Source of the DNA: Chloroflexota bacterium
GTDB taxonomy: Bacteria; Chloroflexota; Dormibacteria; CF-121
Direction: 5' to 3'
NCBI GenBank assembly: GCA_005881425.1
Contig: VBIC01000081.1
Coordinates: forward strand, 1-51,516
DNA length: 51,516 nucleotides
Part shown: positions 8,251 through 15,762 of the stretch, in pieces
How positions within the stretch are numbered: position 1 is the stretch's first letter
Layout of the letters: every line of letters begins with the position of its first letter
The notes under the pieces: generated by a model
The model's database searches: none
Told to the model about the DNA's origin: nothing
What the model saw: the letters and a program-made list of their open reading frames with translations, nothing else
Made by a program: the position numbers and the translations under genes

Positions 8251-8922
8251 CTACTTCATCGCCGCGTACCAGCTGTCGTACTGGCCTGAGGTCATGGCGA
8301 TGACCTGGATCTGCATCAGGGCATGGCCCCGGCCACAGAGCTCATTGCACTCACCGAGGTAGGTGCCGGGCTGGCTGGCCTCGATCCAGCCATGGTTGGT
8401 CTGGCCCGGGATGGCGTAGACCTGCCCGCCCAGGCGCGGAACCCAGAAGGCGTGCAGGACATCCTTGCTCGTGACCTCCAGGCGGACCACCCTGCCGGTC
8501 GGGATGGTCAGGTCGGAGCGTCGCTTTCCGTTCGGGTACTGGTACTGGAAGGCGAACTGCTGGGCGATGACCTTGATCGTCATGTCGGCCGTCGGGCCGT
8601 TGCGGACGAAGTCCATGCTGCTGAAGGTCAGCCCGAAGATGAAGATCAGCATCACGAAGGGCAGGGCGGTCCAGGCGAACTCGAGCCGGGAGTTGCCATG
8701 CACCTGCGGCGGCTCCCGGTCGTCCCGCCGGCGGAAGCGGATCGCAGCGTACAGGATCAGCCCGCCGACCACGACCAGGACGAACATCGCCATCCAGAAG
8801 ACGAACTGATAGACCGAGAGGATCCGGCAGGCATCCGGTCCCGCGCAGTCCAGTGGACTGACGTCGACAGGCTGAACCGCCGCCAGCAGCGCGCCTGCGG
8901 CGATCATCGGTGAAAGAACCAC
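8251..8922 (-). CDS. ctaC: Cytochrome c oxidase subunit II
   Basis: A 223-residue COX2 with two membrane helices (about residues 36-62 and 84-102) and a periplasm-facing CuA domain. CuA ligands are all present: H157 in VLHAFWVP, then C192, E194, C196, H200 and M203 in GECNELCGRGHALM. There is no C-terminal cytochrome c domain, so it is not a caa3-type fusion and needs a separate electron donor, perhaps the triheme cytochrome or the cupredoxin encoded in the same region. The start at 8922 overlaps the end of the upstream membrane-protein gene by 19 nt. Confidence 0.96.
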   Translation of the reverse strand: MVLSPMIAAGALLAAVQPVDVSPLDCAGPDACRILSVYQFVFWMAMFVLVVVGGLILYAAIRFRRRDDREPPQVHGNSRLEFAWTALPFVMLIFIFGLTFSSMDFVRNGPTADMTIKVIAQQFAFQYQYPNGKRRSDLTIPTGRVVRLEVTSKDVLHAFWVPRLGGQVYAIPGQTNHGWIEASQPGTYLGECNELCGRGHALMQIQVIAMTSGQYDSWYAAMK

Positions 8923-9314
8923 CAGCGGCCTTCGCGCACCGGCTCACCCCGGCGCAGCCTGGCCACCAAACGGGCGTCGTGCAGGGCCGCGTACCAGAGG
9001 GCCAGCGCGCCCAGGAAGAAGCCGGTGAAGAGGAACAGCGAGAAGATCTGGACCGCCAGCGAGAGCACCACGGCCGGCCCTCCCCGAGGCCGCCACCAGA
9101 CCAGTAACGCGTCCGTCAGGGCGGGCACGTTGACGCTGACGAAGAACAGGCCGCTGACGGCACCGAGGAAGGTGATCGCCTTGCGAGGCTGCCGGTTGTA
9201 GAGCTGGCCGAGGCCCGGGATCAGGCTCAACCAGCTGGCCGCCGCCAGGCCGGGCCGGCGGCGAGGCGCCGGTGAGGGACGCGTTTCCGGTTCGACCACT
9301 CGATCGGCCAGCAT
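8904..9314 (-). CDS. Membrane protein of unknown function in the respiratory operon
   Basis: A 136-residue protein with a Pro/Arg-rich N terminus, a conserved-looking amphipathic motif LSLIPGLGQLYNRQPRKA (residues about 29-46) and probably three membrane segments. The PGLGQLYNRQ motif also occurs in small TM2-like and transporter-associated membrane proteins, but I cannot assign a function. Its ATG at 9314 overlaps the TAA of the preceding 44-residue gene by one base and its end overlaps ctaC, so it is certainly cotranscribed with the oxidase. Confidence 0.75.
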   Translation of the reverse strand: MLADRVVEPETRPSPAPRRRPGLAAASWLSLIPGLGQLYNRQPRKAITFLGAVSGLFFVSVNVPALTDALLVWWRPRGGPAVVLSLAVQIFSLFLFTGFFLGALALWYAALHDARLVARLRRGEPVREGRWWFFHR

Positions 9315-9448
9315 TATCGCTGCGTCATCCGGTAGCAGTAGTAAGCCACCAGCAGCAGCGTGGCGGCGGCCCAGATCAGGACGAAGACGAAGTCGCCCAG
9401 GCCCGGATCGCGGCTGAAGTTGAGGAGGCGGACCAGCAGGTCGATCAT
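9314..9448 (-). CDS. 44-residue single-span membrane protein
   Basis: A small frame from ATG 9448, reading MIDLLVRLLNFSRDPGLGDF, then a hydrophobic helix (VFVLIWAAATLLLVAYYCY) and a short RMTQR tail. The TAA stop shares one base with the ATG of the next gene. It is only 3 nt downstream of another tiny membrane protein gene. I recognise no family; its place inside a tightly packed bc/aa3 operon suggests a small subunit or assembly factor. Confidence 0.6.
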   Translation of the reverse strand: MIDLLVRLLNFSRDPGLGDFVFVLIWAAATLLLVAYYCYRMTQR

Positions 9449-9451
9449 GGC

Positions 9452-9583
9452 TCAGCCACCGGCCTTGTGGGCCTTGAACAGGTCCAGCGTGTACTCGCCG
9501 AAGATCACGGCGAAGGTGAGCGCGGCCAGGATCACGAAGGCCACGAGCGTGCCGATCAGGTTGCGAATCGCCTGGCGTCTCAT
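9452..9583 (-). CDS. 43-residue single-span membrane protein
   Basis: A small frame from ATG 9583 that overlaps the stop of the triheme cytochrome gene by 4 nt (ATGA type), so it is translationally coupled. It has a basic start (MRRQAIRNL), one membrane helix (IGTLVAFVILAALTFAVIF) and a polar tail GEYTLDLFKAHKAGG. A positive-inside reading places the tail outside the cell. No family is recognised. It may be a small structural subunit bridging the bc complex and the oxidase, which is inference. Confidence 0.65.
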   Translation of the reverse strand: MRRQAIRNLIGTLVAFVILAALTFAVIFGEYTLDLFKAHKAGG

Positions 9584-10605
9584 GGCAGGCTGGTGTACTG
9601 CTGCCAGAGTCGAATCCAGTGGACCAGCAGGTCTATCTGCGAGTTGGACATCAGATGCTTCAGCCCCCAGGGCGGCATGATCGAACCCAGGTGCTCGGAG
9701 CCGAGATTGCCGGCGAAGATGCAGCGGTGATAGTAGTCGTCGTTGAAGAATCCCAGCCGATTCTGATCGTCCAGCGGCGGCCCCTTGAGGCCTTCGCCGG
9801 TGGCCCCGTGGCACTGGGCGCAGCTGTTCTCGTAGAGCTGGGGCGCGTTCTGGTAGACGGCGAAGGGGTTGGGCACCAGGTTCTGGTGCGCCCCGGCTTC
9901 GGTGGTCGCCTGGCGGTTGCCGTTGTGGCAGATGACGCAGCCCGTCTCGTCGATGCCCAGGCCCTTGTACTGGCTGGGGAGGAAGCCGGTCAACTGCGCC
10001 ACCTCGGGCTTGCCGGTGGCCGGATCGGTGACCGCGTGGCCGTTGACGTCGAGCACGTAGTAGGGCATGGCCTTCGGATCCTGGCACTGGAGCGGGACGC
10101 TGCCGGCGCCGGGAGCGGCCGCGGCGGGCGACGCGCCCGGGGATGGACTGGCACGGGACGCCGACGGCGAGGCGGCGGGCGATGGGCTCGCGGCCGCGGC
10201 CGCGGCCGAAGCCGAGGCGGCGGGGGCGGCGGGCGACGGGCTGGCCCCGGCCGCCGCCGCTGCGCTGGCCGGCCGGCAGATGAGCGTGTCCTGGCCGTAC
10301 TTCGCGAACACGGCATCGTTGATGACCGCCGGATGGTTGGCGCCCAGCCTGCGGGCCGCCTCCTGCGGTCCGATCTTGACCGCGTCCGGCACATGGCAGG
10401 TGATGCAGCGCTCCACCTGGAAGTTGCCGTTGACCTGCACCTTGGGGAAAAGCTGCTGGATGTCACCGACGCTGAAATCGGCGCCGTAGCGCGCCGCGTA
10501 CTGCTGCTGGATCGGGACGTAGGGCCGGTTGAAGTCCTGGTAGAAGGCGAACGCCAGCAAGGCGACGAAGAGGATGCCGACCGCAAGGAAGGCCCGGCCC
10601 AGCAT
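9580..10605 (-). CDS. Membrane-anchored triheme cytochrome c
   Basis: A 341-residue protein with an N-terminal membrane anchor (residues about 5-22) and three CxxCH heme sites: CITCH at 67-71, CVICH at 223-227 and CAQCH at 262-266. The last heme probably uses M310 (GSIMPPWG) as sixth ligand. Residues about 112-170 form a low-complexity Ala/Ser/Pro linker between heme 1 and heme 2, bracketed by single cysteines C110 and C174. Its place after the Rieske, b6 and subunit IV genes makes it the likely cytochrome c subunit of the bc complex. It would pass electrons from the Rieske centre towards CuA. Actinobacterial QcrC is diheme; a third site here is notable. Confidence 0.9.
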   Translation of the reverse strand: MLGRAFLAVGILFVALLAFAFYQDFNRPYVPIQQQYAARYGADFSVGDIQQLFPKVQVNGNFQVERCITCHVPDAVKIGPQEAARRLGANHPAVINDAVFAKYGQDTLICRPASAAAAAGASPSPAAPAASASAAAAAASPSPAASPSASRASPSPGASPAAAAPGAGSVPLQCQDPKAMPYYVLDVNGHAVTDPATGKPEVAQLTGFLPSQYKGLGIDETGCVICHNGNRQATTEAGAHQNLVPNPFAVYQNAPQLYENSCAQCHGATGEGLKGPPLDDQNRLGFFNDDYYHRCIFAGNLGSEHLGSIMPPWGLKHLMSNSQIDLLVHWIRLWQQYTSLP

Positions 10606-10617
10606 CAGGCCGCGCCC

Positions 10618-11142
10618 TCAGCTCTCATTGCCCAGCACCCATCCCCAGTCGAAGTTGAACTCGTGGCCCCGGAAGAAGGTGCCGACCAGCACCAGGCCGA
10701 CGGTGATCACGGCGTAGAGGGCGAAGAGGAAGATGGCCAGCTTGCGCTCGGACGGGCGCCGGCTCGGGTTGCGGTCCAGATAGGGCACCAGGATCATGAG
10801 CACGATGACGAAGGTGGGGAAGGCGACTCCGGCCATCAGCGGTGGGAAGCGCGCCAGGAGCTCCTGCAGTCCCAGGAAGTACCAGGGCGCCTTCGACGGG
10901 TTGGGGGTCATCGCGGGATTGGCTTTCCCCAGCAGCGGTGCCTGGAGCCAGATGGAGACGACCAGCAGGAAGACGGTCATCGCCACCATAGCGATGAACT
11001 CCTTGAAGACGAACTCGGGGAAGGAGACGATCATCTCGTCTTCGCTGTCGTCGCGAAGCTGGAGCGGCGGCTCGCTCAGCCCCCGGCGGCGGGCCTCCAC
11101 CCGGTCGCGGGCATCGAGGCGTTCGCGGGCGCCGGTGGCCAT
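10618..11142 (-). CDS. Cytochrome bc complex subunit IV-like protein (cytochrome b C-terminal half)
   Basis: A 174-residue protein with three membrane spans, corresponding to the C-terminal part of cytochrome b (PetD/subunit IV). The Qo-site region shows NPAMTPNPSKAPWYFLGLQELL, matching the PetD pattern NPxxTPxxxxPEWYF but with A in place of the usual E of PEWY. About 60 hydrophilic N-terminal residues precede the first span. It follows the cytochrome b6 gene by 6 nt. A split cytochrome b is typical of b6f complexes and of Firmicutes and Chloroflexota menaquinol:cytochrome c reductases. Confidence 0.9.
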   Translation of the reverse strand: MATGARERLDARDRVEARRRGLSEPPLQLRDDSEDEMIVSFPEFVFKEFIAMVAMTVFLLVVSIWLQAPLLGKANPAMTPNPSKAPWYFLGLQELLARFPPLMAGVAFPTFVIVLMILVPYLDRNPSRRPSERKLAIFLFALYAVITVGLVLVGTFFRGHEFNFDWGWVLGNES

Positions 11143-11148
11143 GCCGGG

Positions 11149-11880
11149 TCAGAGCCCCCCGCTGAAACCGTCCTTGCGGACCCGCCAGAAGTGGACGACC
11201 ATCAGGAGGAAGCCGATCAGGGGCAGCCCGACCACGTGGGCCACGTAGAAGCGCAGCAGCGTGGCGTCACCGACGGCGCGTCCGCCCAGCATCAGGTAGC
11301 GCGTATAGGGGCCGGCGATCGGAGCGTACTTGGCCATGTTGGTGCCCACGGTCACGGCCCAGATCGATAGCTGGTCCCAGGGCAGCAGGTAGCCGCTGAA
11401 GCTGAGGAGCAGGGTGATCAGGAGCAGGAAAGTCCCGATCGCCCAGTTGAACTCGCGCGGCTTCTTGTACGCGCCCGTCAGGAAGACTCGGGCCATGTGC
11501 AGCCAGACGGTGATCACCATGGCGTGGGCCGCCCAGCGGTGCATGTTGCGGATCACGCCGCCGAAGGTGACCACGAACTGCAGGTCGCGCATGTCCTGGT
11601 AGGCATGGCTGGTGGCGGGGACGTAATAGAACATCAGGTACAGGCCGGTCACGGTCAGGACGATGAAGAGGAAGAAGGAGAGGCCGCCCAGGCAGAGGGT
11701 GTAGGACATCCGGATCCAGGAGCGGCGGACCCGGACCGGATGGATGTGGAGGACGAAGTTGGTCAGCGCCGTTCTGGCCGCGATCTTGTCGGTGAGGGGC
11801 AGGCCGTGCCGGAACAGCGAGCTCACCATCTGGGCCAGGACCGAGTAGATCTCGTCGATGGCCGCGCCGATCATTTTCAT
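11149..11880 (-). CDS. Cytochrome b6-type subunit of the bc complex
   Basis: A 243-residue four-helix cytochrome b6. The two b hemes are held by H114 and H128 ([16 protein letters not shown]) and H215 and H230 ([20 protein letters not shown]); the 15-residue spacing in the second pair is the b6 type. C63 in [12 protein letters not shown] lines up with the cysteine that binds the extra c-type heme in b6f and Bacillus-type complexes, so a covalent heme on the n-side is likely. The quinol is oxidised with the Rieske protein encoded just upstream. Confidence 0.93.
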   Translation of the reverse strand: MKMIGAAIDEIYSVLAQMVSSLFRHGLPLTDKIAARTALTNFVLHIHPVRVRRSWIRMSYTLCLGGLSFFLFIVLTVTGLYLMFYYVPATSHAYQDMRDLQFVVTFGGVIRNMHRWAAHAMVITVWLHMARVFLTGAYKKPREFNWAIGTFLLLITLLLSFSGYLLPWDQLSIWAVTVGTNMAKYAPIAGPYTRYLMLGGRAVGDATLLRFYVAHVVGLPLIGFLLMVVHFWRVRKDGFSGGL

Positions 11881-11905
11881 CCGGTTTCCCCTGAGAGCTG
11901 GCCGA

Positions 11906-12475
11906 TCAGACTTTGAGCCGGGTGGTCAGGTCCACGAAGCTGTGCCGGTCGAGGAGCAGGTGCCCGTCGCGCCCCTTCTGGACCTGGATGTGGTCCATGG
12001 GCCTGGGCGCCGGCCCATAGAAGTTTACCGAGTCGCGGAAGTACCGGCTGCCGTGGCAGGGGCACTTGAAGCCCTGCACCGCCGGGTTGGCCGGAGAGGC
12101 CGATTGTCCGGTCAGTGGATCGCGCAAACCGCCGATTCCTTTTGCGACCAGGTCCGAGGTGACATCGGTGAAGTAGCGGGGCGTGCAGCCCAGGTGAGTG
12201 CAGATCAGGTTGAAGGCATAGATGCCGTCGGGGTCGCGGTTGATCACCACCCGCTTGTCGATCAGCACGGTCGTGCTGCCGACCCCGTATTCCGAGGCCA
12301 GGCCCGCCTTGAACAGCGAGGGCTCCTCATAGGTGGCGTTCGGATAACCGAATCGCACCGCCTCCACGCAGGCGGCCAGCGAGGCGGCGAGGAACGCCAG
12401 CCAGCCCAGGATGGCGAAGAAGCTCCGCCTCGAGATCTCACGGCTGTCCTCGGCCAGACGGCGGAGGCCGACCAT
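11906..12475 (-). CDS. Rieske iron-sulfur protein of the bc complex
   Basis: A 189-residue Rieske protein. The N terminus carries a twin-arginine type signal ([16 protein letters not shown], residues 14-29) that would also act as the membrane anchor. The 2Fe-2S ligands are C92 and H94 (CTHLGC) and C138 and H141 (CPCHGS), with C97 and C140 able to form the usual disulfide. The insert of about 40 residues between the boxes is long. The ATG at 12475 overlaps the TGA of the preceding small gene, which decides the start; the longer frame upstream is a shadow. Confidence 0.94.
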   Translation of the reverse strand: MVGLRRLAEDSREISRRSFFAILGWLAFLAASLAACVEAVRFGYPNATYEEPSLFKAGLASEYGVGSTTVLIDKRVVINRDPDGIYAFNLICTHLGCTPRYFTDVTSDLVAKGIGGLRDPLTGQSASPANPAVQGFKCPCHGSRYFRDSVNFYGPAPRPMDHIQVQKGRDGHLLLDRHSFVDLTTRLKV

Positions 12476-12609
12476 CAGACGTAAGGGTTGTGGGCGGGTG
12501 GCGTCAGGATGGTGGCGAAGACGATGGTGGACGCCATGATGATCAGGAAGAGCAGCGAGACCAGCAGGCAGCCGAGGTCGGCCTTGATCGCCAGCAGGAC
12601 ACCGCGCAC
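12475..12609 (-). CDS. 44-residue membrane protein opening the respiratory operon
   Basis: A small frame from GTG 12609, reading MRGVLLAIKADLGCLLVSLLFLIIMASTIVFATI in two stretches (kept short here: basic start, then a long hydrophobic helix) with the tail LTPPAHNPYV. Its TGA overlaps the Rieske ATG. A TATCCT hexamer lies exactly 7 nt upstream of the GTG, matching the leaderless pattern of other first genes in this window, so it is the likely first gene of the operon. Function unknown. Confidence 0.6.
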   Translation of the reverse strand: MRGVLLAIKADLGCLLVSLLFLIIMASTIVFATILTPPAHNPYV

Positions 12610-12616
12610 GGCAATG

Positions 12617-12622
12617 AGGATA
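12617..12622 (-). promoter_or_regulatory. Putative -10 of the respiratory operon
   Basis: TATCCT on the minus strand, 7 nt before GTG 12609. A weak -35-like TGGACG lies about 18 nt further upstream. This would start a transcript running through the bc complex and oxidase genes to about 4.4 kb. Confidence 0.45.
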
Positions 12623-12709
12623 GCAACCGGGTGGATTCGGCGTCCACCGGCCCGGGACGCGATAGGGTCGCCACCCGATGCGTCGACTCGCGTCCGGACC
12701 CGGGCTGGA

Positions 12710-12715
12710 TACCAT
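12710..12715 (+). promoter_or_regulatory. Putative -10, leaderless UPF0047 transcript
   Basis: TACCAT ends 7 nt before ATG 12723, with no Shine-Dalgarno in between. It is the same hexamer and spacing as at the thiolase gene. Confidence 0.4.
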
Positions 12716-12722
12716 TCCCGGC

Positions 12723-13136
12723 ATGGATGACGGGCCGATGACGCAGGAGGTGGTGGTGCGGACGGGCCGCCACAGCGAACTGCGGGACGTGACCGCGGCG
12801 GTCGAGGAGCGAGTCGCCTCGAGCGGCGTCCGCGAGGGCGTCTGCCTGGTCTTCGTCCCGCACACCACCGCCGGGGTGCTGATCAACGAGAACGCAGACC
12901 CGGGGGTGCTCGAGGACGTGATCGCGACCCTCGATCGGCTGGTGCCCTGGAAGGGCGACTACCGGCACAACGAGGACAACGCAGCCGCTCACATCAAGGC
13001 GATCCTGGTGGGGGCGTCGCAGCTGGTTCCGGTCCGGGACGGGCGGCTCAGCCTGGGCCGCTGGCAGGGAATCTACTTCGCCGAGTTCGACGGCCCCAGG
13101 GAGCGCCGGCTGCAGGTGACGGTTCGGCCCGCCTGA
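12723..13136 (+). CDS. UPF0047 family protein (YjbQ-like)
   Basis: A 137-residue single-domain protein of the UPF0047/YjbQ family. Recognisable blocks are VCLVFVPHTTAGVLINENADP, read here as VPHTTAGV plus INENADP, then KGDYRHNEDNAAAHIKA and GRWQGIYFAEFDGPR. The conserved histidines and glutamate form a presumed metal or phosphate site. E. coli YjbQ has weak thiamine-phosphate-synthase activity in tests, but the physiological role is unclear. The start at 12723 is chosen from the -10-like hexamer 7 nt upstream; 12678 and 12738 are alternatives. It is convergent with hsp20 across a strong hairpin. Confidence 0.9.
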   Translation: MDDGPMTQEVVVRTGRHSELRDVTAAVEERVASSGVREGVCLVFVPHTTAGVLINENADPGVLEDVIATLDRLVPWKGDYRHNEDNAAAHIKAILVGASQLVPVRDGRLSLGRWQGIYFAEFDGPRERRLQVTVRPA

Positions 13137-13143
13137 CATGGGA

Positions 13144-13167
13144 AAGCCGCCCCCAAGGGGGCGGCTT
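13144..13167. terminator. Hairpin terminator between convergent UPF0047 and hsp20 genes
   Basis: A perfect 11-bp inverted repeat (AAGCCGCCCCC and its complement) with a 2-nt centre. It lies between the stop of the UPF0047 gene and the stop of hsp20 and can serve both strands. No long T run follows on either side. Confidence 0.6.
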
Positions 13168-13185
13168 CACCCGGTCGGCGGTTCG

Positions 13186-13695
13186 TTACTTCCTGGCCGT
13201 AGCCGCGGTCTCGATCTGACGAGGCTCGCCGTTGCTCTGGGCGCCGCTGATCGGAATCTTCACCGACTTGGGCTTGGCCGGCTGCGCCTTGGGAACCGTG
13301 AGCGTCAGCACCCCGTTGTAGAACTGCGCCTTGGCCTGATCGCCGAGCGCGTCTTCGGGAAGGCTGATCTGGCGGCTGAACTTGCCATAGTAGTTCTCGC
13401 GCAGCCAGTAGCTCTCCGGGCGCGTCCCCTCGGGAAGCTTGATCTCCCCCTTGATCGTGATCACGCCGCTGTCGAACGTCACCTCGACCGCATTCGGATC
13501 GACGCCGGGGACCGAAGCGCGGACCACCCATTCCTTATCGGTCTGGTACACGTCCAGCGGCAGGTACCCCTCTCCGACGGCGTTCACCGACCGGGTCGAC
13601 CCCGGGAACCCGAACGAGTCGGAGAAGAGGCGGTCCATGGCGTTGTGCAGCGACATCAGGTCACTCACCGGGGACCAGCGGATCGTGCTGCTCAT
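13186..13695 (-). CDS. Hsp20/alpha-crystallin small heat shock protein
   Basis: A 169-residue small heat shock protein that holds unfolding proteins in the cytoplasm. The N-terminal segment is DLMSLHNAMDRLFSDSF, the alpha-crystallin domain spans about residues 40-135 (YLPLDVYQTDKEWVVRASVPG onwards, given here in part), and the C terminus holds the KIPIS motif, an IxI-type anchor. The ATG at 13695 is preceded by AAAGGAGGAGG; the upstream GTG at 13707 lies inside that ribosome site and is not a credible start. No CIRCE element is visible upstream. Confidence 0.93.
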   Translation of the reverse strand: MSSTIRWSPVSDLMSLHNAMDRLFSDSFGFPGSTRSVNAVGEGYLPLDVYQTDKEWVVRASVPGVDPNAVEVTFDSGVITIKGEIKLPEGTRPESYWLRENYYGKFSRQISLPEDALGDQAKAQFYNGVLTLTVPKAQPAKPKSVKIPISGAQSNGEPRQIETAATARK

Positions 13696-13831
13696 ATCGC
13701 GAAACACCTCCTCCTTTCTGTACGACGATTTCCTGCCGGCGATATACCCGCGGCCGGCGCCGGTTAAACTCGGTCGGGCTCCTCCCGCCGCCTCCCGTGG
13801 CCGGGGCGTAACCAGGGGTGAATGCCCGGTA

Positions 13832-13837
13832 TATACT
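13832..13837 (+). promoter_or_regulatory. Putative -10 of the fabH-accD-accA operon
   Basis: TATACT stands 27 nt before the fabH ATG. The short leader contains GGGAGG as ribosome site. A -35 box is not obvious. Confidence 0.35.
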
Positions 13838-13864
13838 GTTCAGACTCTGCAGGCGGGAGGACCC

Positions 13865-14845
13865 ATGCTGACCAGCATCAAGGCTGTCGGCACGCACGTT
13901 CCCCAGGGTGTCCTGACCAACGCCGATCTCGAGCGCATGGTCGAAACTTCGGCCACCTGGATTCGTGAACGAACCGGCATCCTGGAGCGCCGCATCGCCG
14001 CTCCGAACGAAGGCGCCACCGACCTGGCCGTGATGGCCGCGGAGGACGCGCTCTCGAGGGCCGGCCTGCGCCCGCAGGACACCGATCTCATAGTCCTGAG
14101 CACCTCGACACCCGACTCGACCTTCCCCTCCTGCGCGGCGCGGGTCCAGGAGCGCCTTTCGGCGCGCGGCCCAGCCTTCGACATCCAGGCAGCCTGCAGC
14201 GGCTTCCTTTATGGGCTGAGCGTCGCCGATCAGTTCGTGGGCAGCGGCGAAGCCCGGCAGGCATTGGTGATCGGCACCGAAACCCTGACCAAGATCGTCA
14301 ACTTCAAGGACCGCGGAACCTGTGTCGTCTTCGGAGACGGCGCCGGCGCGGTCGTCGTCGGACCCAGCTCCGACGGAGCCGGCATCCGGTCCTGCGTGCT
14401 GGGCTCGGACGGCCAGGGAGGCGACCTGATCTACGTGGCGCCCGGGGCACCCACCCCCGAGGGCCCCGGCCGGCCCGAGATCCACATGGACGGCCGCAAG
14501 GTCTTCCGCTTCGCCACCGAGATCCTGGCCCAGGCCACCCTGGAGGCGCTGGAGAAGGCCGGCGTGGCCCTGGAGGACGTGAGCCTGATCGTGCCTCACC
14601 AGGCCAACGCGCGCATCATCGAAGCCGCCGCCAAACGTCTGGGAGTGGCTCCCGAGGTCATGGTCAACAACATCGCCCAGTACGGCAACACCTCCACCGC
14701 CTCGATCCCGCTGGCGCTGCGCGAAGCGATCGACGCCGGCCGCGTCGCCGCCGGCGACTTCATCGTGCTGGTGGGCTTCGGGGCAGGCCTGACCTGGGGC
14801 GCCTGCGTCCTGCAATGGGAGGGCGGCGGGGCCGCCCCCAACTGA
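13865..14845 (+). CDS. fabH: 3-oxoacyl-ACP synthase III
   Basis: A 326-residue KAS III that starts fatty acid synthesis by condensing a short acyl-CoA with malonyl-ACP. The triad is complete: C111 (AACSGFLYG), H245 (PHQAN) and N275 (GNTSTAS). The closing GFGAGLTWGACVLQW is typical of FabH. The ATG at 13865 follows GGGAGG by 4 nt; the open frame extends far upstream but that part has no family resemblance. The gene is followed after 3 nt by accD and then accA, a fatty acid initiation operon. Confidence 0.95.
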   Translation: MLTSIKAVGTHVPQGVLTNADLERMVETSATWIRERTGILERRIAAPNEGATDLAVMAAEDALSRAGLRPQDTDLIVLSTSTPDSTFPSCAARVQERLSARGPAFDIQAACSGFLYGLSVADQFVGSGEARQALVIGTETLTKIVNFKDRGTCVVFGDGAGAVVVGPSSDGAGIRSCVLGSDGQGGDLIYVAPGAPTPEGPGRPEIHMDGRKVFRFATEILAQATLEALEKAGVALEDVSLIVPHQANARIIEAAAKRLGVAPEVMVNNIAQYGNTSTASIPLALREAIDAGRVAAGDFIVLVGFGAGLTWGACVLQWEGGGAAPN

Positions 14846-14848
14846 CGG

Positions 14849-15762
14849 ATGTTCCGGCCCAAGCCGAAGTACGTCGCGCTGCCCTCCCCGCGAGCCGGGC
14901 TGGGAGAGGAGATCGATCGCCTCACCTGCCCCAAATGCGACACTGCGCTCGAGCCGGCGCGGCTCAATGCCACCCTGCGCGTCTGCTACCGGTGCGGCTA
15001 TCACTTCCGGCTGCGCGCTTACGAGCGCATCGCCATGCTGGCCGATCCCCAATCCTTCCAGGAGGAGGACCAGGACCTGACCGCACGCGACGTGCTCGGG
15101 TTCCGGGACGCGCAGCCCTACTCGAGCCGCCTCGCCTCGAGCAGACCCGCCGCAACTCCGGCGTCAACGAGGCGGCGGTGTGGGGCGAGGCGTCGATCGC
15201 CCACAGGCGGCTGGTGATCGTCTGCCTCGACTTCGCCTTCATGGGCGGAAGCATGGGGGCGGCGACGGGTGAGAAGATCACCAACGGCATCGAGCGTGCC
15301 ACCCACCGGCGCCTTCCCTTGCTGATCGTCTCCTCCTCGGGCGGGGCGCGGATGCAGGAAGGGATGCTTTCCCTGATGCAGATGGCCAAGACCGCCGCGG
15401 CCATCGGTCGCCACGGCGCGGCCGGGCTGGCCTACATCTCCCTCCTCACCGATCCCACGATGGGCGGAGTCACCGCCAGCTTCGCCGCGCTGGCGGACGT
15501 CACCCTCGCCGAGCCGGGAGCCATGATCGGCTTCGCCGGCCCCCGCGTCATCCAGCAGGCGACCTACGAAACGCTGCCCGAAGGCTTCCAGACCGCCGAG
15601 TTCCTGGTCAAGCACGGCCTCATCGACCTGGTCGTGCCGCGCCCCGAGCTGCCCACCGTCCTCAAGCGGCTGCTCGAGCTCTACACGCACGCGGCCTCGG
15701 CAGGCGTGGTCGAGCTGCAGCCGCGCAACGGCGTAGCCGCCAGGGCTGCCGCCGGCGGATGA
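14849..15762 (+). CDS. accD: Acetyl-CoA carboxylase carboxyltransferase beta subunit, frameshifted
   Basis: AccD read in two frames. The N-terminal part from ATG 14849 contains the zinc ribbon CPKC...CYRC and runs to AQPYSSRL. The family continues in the -1 frame from about 15130 with EQTRRNSGVNEA, then DFAFMGGSMGAATGEKI, SSSGGARMQEG and the rest to the stop at 15762. Adding one C in the tract at about 15136-15140 would join the halves smoothly. No slippery heptamer is present. With accA intact and adjacent, and the gene normally essential, a base-calling deletion is the likeliest cause. AccD and AccA together transfer carboxyl from carboxybiotin to acetyl-CoA. Confidence 0.85.

Noticed and set aside
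6652-8289. A 545-codon plus-strand open frame opposite COX1, and similar long frames opposite CoxL (35824-38241) and the triheme cytochrome (9619-11370)
   Set aside because: Composition is low-complexity His/Gln/Glu/Arg, with no motifs, while the minus-strand frames carry unmistakable oxidase, CoxL and cytochrome motifs.
10090-10280. The repetitive GC-rich stretch within the triheme cytochrome gene as a CRISPR or tandem repeat array
   Set aside because: It is in frame and encodes an Ala/Ser/Pro linker with irregular units, not evenly spaced identical repeats.
15120-15145. Programmed -1 ribosomal frameshifting in accD
   Set aside because: No X XXY YYZ slippery heptamer is present and two other genes show the same kind of single-base loss.
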